This document shows positions 6,492 through 8,030 of a stretch of 8,030 nucleotides of DNA, in pieces. The position numbers and the translations under genes were made by a program. Each line of letters begins with the position of its first letter. Position 1 is the stretch's first letter. Under the pieces are notes generated by a model that made no database searches, was not told the DNA's origin, and was given only the letters and a program-made list of their open reading frames with translations. The stretch is from Bacillota bacterium (lineage in GTDB: Bacteria > Bacillota > Limnochordia > Darwinibacteriales > Darwinibacteriaceae): assembly GCA_012799115.1 (NCBI GenBank), contig JAAZLY010000087.1, positions 1-8,030 of the forward strand, written 5' to 3'.

Positions 6492-7048
6492 TCGTCTTCC
6501 TCCTTATTCGGTCCCACTAAGACCCTAGTATGTCTAAGTACTCTTTCATTCAGTAGATAACCCGTTTGAATCTCTTCTAGCACAATGAGATCTGTGTCTC
6601 CTTGATCGCCCGCCATGGCCACCGCCTCATGCAGGCCTGGGTCAAAAGGCTGGCCCTTAGCTAATATCGGTTGCAATCCATGGCTAGCCAAGGTCGTCAT
6701 TAGGCCTTGGTATACCATTTCCATGCCCTGGAGAAAAGGATTGCTTTGGGCATCAGAATCCGATGCTAGAGCCCTTTCAAAGTTATCCAAGACAGGCAAG
6801 AGATCCTCAAGTAGTTGCTTACTCGCGTCCCTCGTTATGTCTTCCATCTGAGCCTGTGTACGACGACGGAAATTGTCGAAGTCCGCCTTCAATCTGAGCA
6901 ACTGTTGAGCAAGCTGGGCCTTATCGCGTTCTAACTGTTCCAGAGCTTCAACATAGTCTATGCCCGGCTCTTCCTGCCCATCTACCTCGCCTTGCTCTTG
7001 ATCCATTTCCAAAACACTCTCTTCCATCGTTTCATCTCGTTCCGTCAC
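6479..7048 (-). CDS. grpE: Nucleotide exchange factor GrpE
   Basis: A 189-residue protein that opens the DnaK ATPase domain to release ADP. The N-terminal ~30 residues are acidic and probably disordered. They are followed by the long dimerisation coiled coil (about 34-75, with LRLKADFDNFRRR) and LLPVLDNFERAL (about 83-94). The C-terminal beta domain that contacts DnaK carries PFDPGLHEAVAM (about 134-145) and GYLLNERVLRHTRVLVG (about 163-179). The start chosen is GTG at 7048-7046, 7 bases after AAGGGGG (7062-7056). The adjacent TTG at 7051 is possible but only 4 bases from that site, and an internal ATG (codon 8) has no clear site. The gene lies 58 bases after hrcA, behind a hairpin, and its end overlaps the dnaK start by 13 bases. 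Confidence 0.96.
   Translation of the reverse strand: MTERDETMEESVLEMDQEQGEVDGQEEPGIDYVEALEQLERDKAQLAQQLLRLKADFDNFRRRTQAQMEDITRDASKQLLEDLLPVLDNFERALASDSDAQSNPFLQGMEMVYQGLMTTLASHGLQPILAKGQPFDPGLHEAVAMAGDQGDTDLIVLEEIQTGYLLNERVLRHTRVLVGPNKEEDECQK
6499..6505 (-). promoter_or_regulatory. Strong ribosome binding site of dnaK
   Basis: AAGGAGG lies inside the last codons of grpE with a 7-base spacer to the dnaK ATG. Together with the ATG this is the strongest initiation signal among the chaperone genes in the window, as expected for the most abundant product. Confidence 0.85.
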
Positions 7049-7055
7049 CAAAGTT

Positions 7056-7062
7056 CCCCCTT
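7056..7062 (-). promoter_or_regulatory. Ribosome binding site of grpE
   Basis: AAGGGGG is a moderately good anti-Shine-Dalgarno match. Its 7-base spacer favours the GTG at 7048 over the neighbouring TTG at 7051 (spacer 4). Confidence 0.65.
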
Positions 7063-7068
7063 CGTCAG

Positions 7069-7093
7069 AAAAATGACCCTTGCCTCAAGGGTC
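7069..7093 (-). terminator. Terminator/attenuator-like hairpin between hrcA and grpE
   Basis: On the minus strand GACCCTTG-AGG-CAAGGGTC forms a perfect 8-bp stem with a 3-base loop, followed after one A by TTTTT. This is the form of an intrinsic terminator acting in the operon direction. There is no matching T-run on the plus strand. It begins 13 bases after the hrcA stop and ends just before the grpE ribosome binding site. Since no obvious promoter lies between hairpin and grpE, it probably acts as a partial terminator or as an mRNA-processing or stabilising element. B. subtilis dnaK-operon mRNA is known to be processed in the equivalent hrcA-grpE gap. Confidence 0.65.
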
Positions 7094-7106
7094 CATTCTC
7101 CGTTTA

Positions 7107-8030
7107 CTACTTGTCTTCCGTCAGCAAAGCGCTTAAGGAGTTTGAAACCTCATTTACCGCTGCCACCACTCTTGCGTAGTCCATGCGGGTTGGTCCAATC
7201 ACCCCAATGGTACCTACTACATCATTACCAACATAGTACGTACACGTTACCAGACTGCAACTTTGCATAGCGGCTGACACATTCTCATGGCCAATGGCAA
7301 CTTGTACTCCACTGGACTTAGCAGCACTCCCAAGAAGGCTCCTTAGACACTCTTTTTCTTCTAATGCCTCAAAAAGAGCGATGGCCCTATCCACATCACG
7401 AAACTCTGGTTGACTCAAGATGTTTACAGTCCCTGAGGCATAGACCTGTTCACCCTTGTCTTCTGCCAAACCCTGCAGGATCAGTTCGACAAGTACTTTT
7501 CCGATTTCTCCAAAGTCCCTAATTACTTCAGTAAAAATGGTGGGACCCAACTCTCGATAGGTGATACCTTTGAGTTTCTGGTTGAGAGCCGTTGACAACT
7601 CGGTGATCTGCTCCGCAGAGTAATCGCGCTTAGTGCGGATCAGACGATTCTTCACAATACCAGGGTGTAGCACGAGTGTGACTAAAATCCCGGTGTCTTC
7701 TAGCGCAACCAACTGCAAATGTTTGAAGACCAGTTGATCAGTGCTTGGGGCTACGATTAAGGACACCGACTGAGTCAGTAAAGCCAATAACCGGGCTGCT
7801 GCGTGTATACTATGCTCAGGAGTTAACTGGGCCTGTGCAATCTCATCACGTAGCCTTTTCAACTCTTGCCCCGGAAAGACATAAGGCTCCATCAAGGCAT
7901 CAACATAAAAGCGATATCCCTTGTCCGACGGAACTCGCCCAGCTGATATATGGGGCTGCTGCAGGTAACCAGTCTCCTCCAGATCAGCCATTTCGTTGCG
8001 AATCGTGGCTGGAGAAACGCCCAAATCATG
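7107..8030 (-). CDS. hrcA: Heat-inducible transcription repressor HrcA (partial, N-terminus beyond window)
   Basis: The frame is open from the window edge (reading H-D-L-G-V-S at 8030-8013) to a TAG-TAA double stop at 7109-7104, giving 307 residues of a family that is usually about 340-350. The start shown by the nearest TTG (8024) is not real: HrcA has about 35-40 more residues upstream. The visible N-terminal part is the end of the winged-helix DNA-binding domain with the hallmark GVSPATIRNEMADLEETGYL and HISAGRVPSDKGYRFYVD. The rest is the GAF-like/inserted dimerisation region, ending in GPTRMDYARVV. HrcA represses class I heat-shock operons by binding the CIRCE inverted repeat and depends on GroEL for activity. 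Its position before grpE fits autoregulation of this operon; the CIRCE site would lie upstream, outside the window. Confidence 0.97.
   Translation of the reverse strand, partial: HDLGVSPATIRNEMADLEETGYLQQPHISAGRVPSDKGYRFYVDALMEPYVFPGQELKRLRDEIAQAQLTPEHSIHAAARLLALLTQSVSLIVAPSTDQLVFKHLQLVALEDTGILVTLVLHPGIVKNRLIRTKRDYSAEQITELSTALNQKLKGITYRELGPTIFTEVIRDFGEIGKVLVELILQGLAEDKGEQVYASGTVNILSQPEFRDVDRAIALFEALEEKECLRSLLGSAAKSSGVQVAIGHENVSAAMQSCSLVTCTYYVGNDVVGTIGVIGPTRMDYARVVAAVNEVSNSLSALLTEDK

Noticed and set aside
7049..7106. CIRCE operator or second promoter in front of grpE
   Set aside because: The inverted repeat here is GACCCTTG/CAAGGGTC with a 3-base loop, not TTAGCACTC-N9-GAGTGCTAA. No convincing -35/-10 pair is present.
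1..8030. CRISPR array, tRNA/rRNA genes, insertion sequences, frameshifts or a novel gene system
   Set aside because: No spaced direct repeats, no cloverleaf or rRNA-like sequence, no transposase or terminal repeats, and every gene has an intact full-length frame apart from the two cut by the window edges. The content is the known dnaK operon.

Overview
The window carries one uninterrupted minus-strand gene cluster: the HrcA-type heat-shock (dnaK) operon of a Gram-positive (Bacillota/Firmicutes) bacterium and its usual translation-related tail. Read in transcription order, from high to low coordinates, it is hrcA (5' end beyond the window), grpE, dnaK, dnaJ, prmA, rsmE, mtaB, a HIT-family hydrolase gene, and the first 15 codons of rpsU (runs off at base 1). 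This order, strong AAGGAGG-type ribosome binding sites, frequent GTG/TTG starts, and a DnaK lacking the ~25-residue N-terminal-domain insert of Gram-negative DnaKs all point to Bacillota. The extra hit gene before rpsU looks more clostridial than bacillar. I cannot name a genus.

Layout. Bases 7107-8030 hold the heat-shock repressor gene hrcA. A 58-base gap (7049-7106) contains a perfect 8-bp hairpin followed by a T-run, a terminator/attenuator-like signal. Bases 4628-7048 hold grpE, dnaK and dnaJ, the Hsp70 machine (nucleotide exchange factor, ATPase chaperone, J-domain co-chaperone). Bases 1817-3482 hold prmA and rsmE, which methylate ribosomal protein L11 and 16S rRNA U1498. Bases 507-1820 hold mtaB, which methylthiolates t6A37 in tRNAs. 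Bases 146-490 hold a HinT-like nucleotide hydrolase. Bases 47-145 hold a near-consensus housekeeping promoter and a short leader for rpsU (1-46).

The genes are tightly packed: most junctions overlap or are separated by fewer than 30 bases, and several ribosome binding sites overlap the previous stop codon. This implies one transcript with translational coupling. HrcA normally represses such operons at a CIRCE operator upstream of hrcA; that operator would lie outside this window. The combination puts protein folding and ribosome/tRNA modification under one heat-shock promoter, as in the B. subtilis dnaK operon. rpsU also has its own promoter.

I found no mobile element, CRISPR array, tRNA, rRNA, broken gene or unknown system. 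The points worth a second look are fine-scale: the hrcA-grpE hairpin, the rsmE start region (an ideal ribosome binding site placed for a CTG start), a longer and divergent DnaK interdomain linker, a degenerate first zinc motif in DnaJ, and the rpsU promoter and leader.
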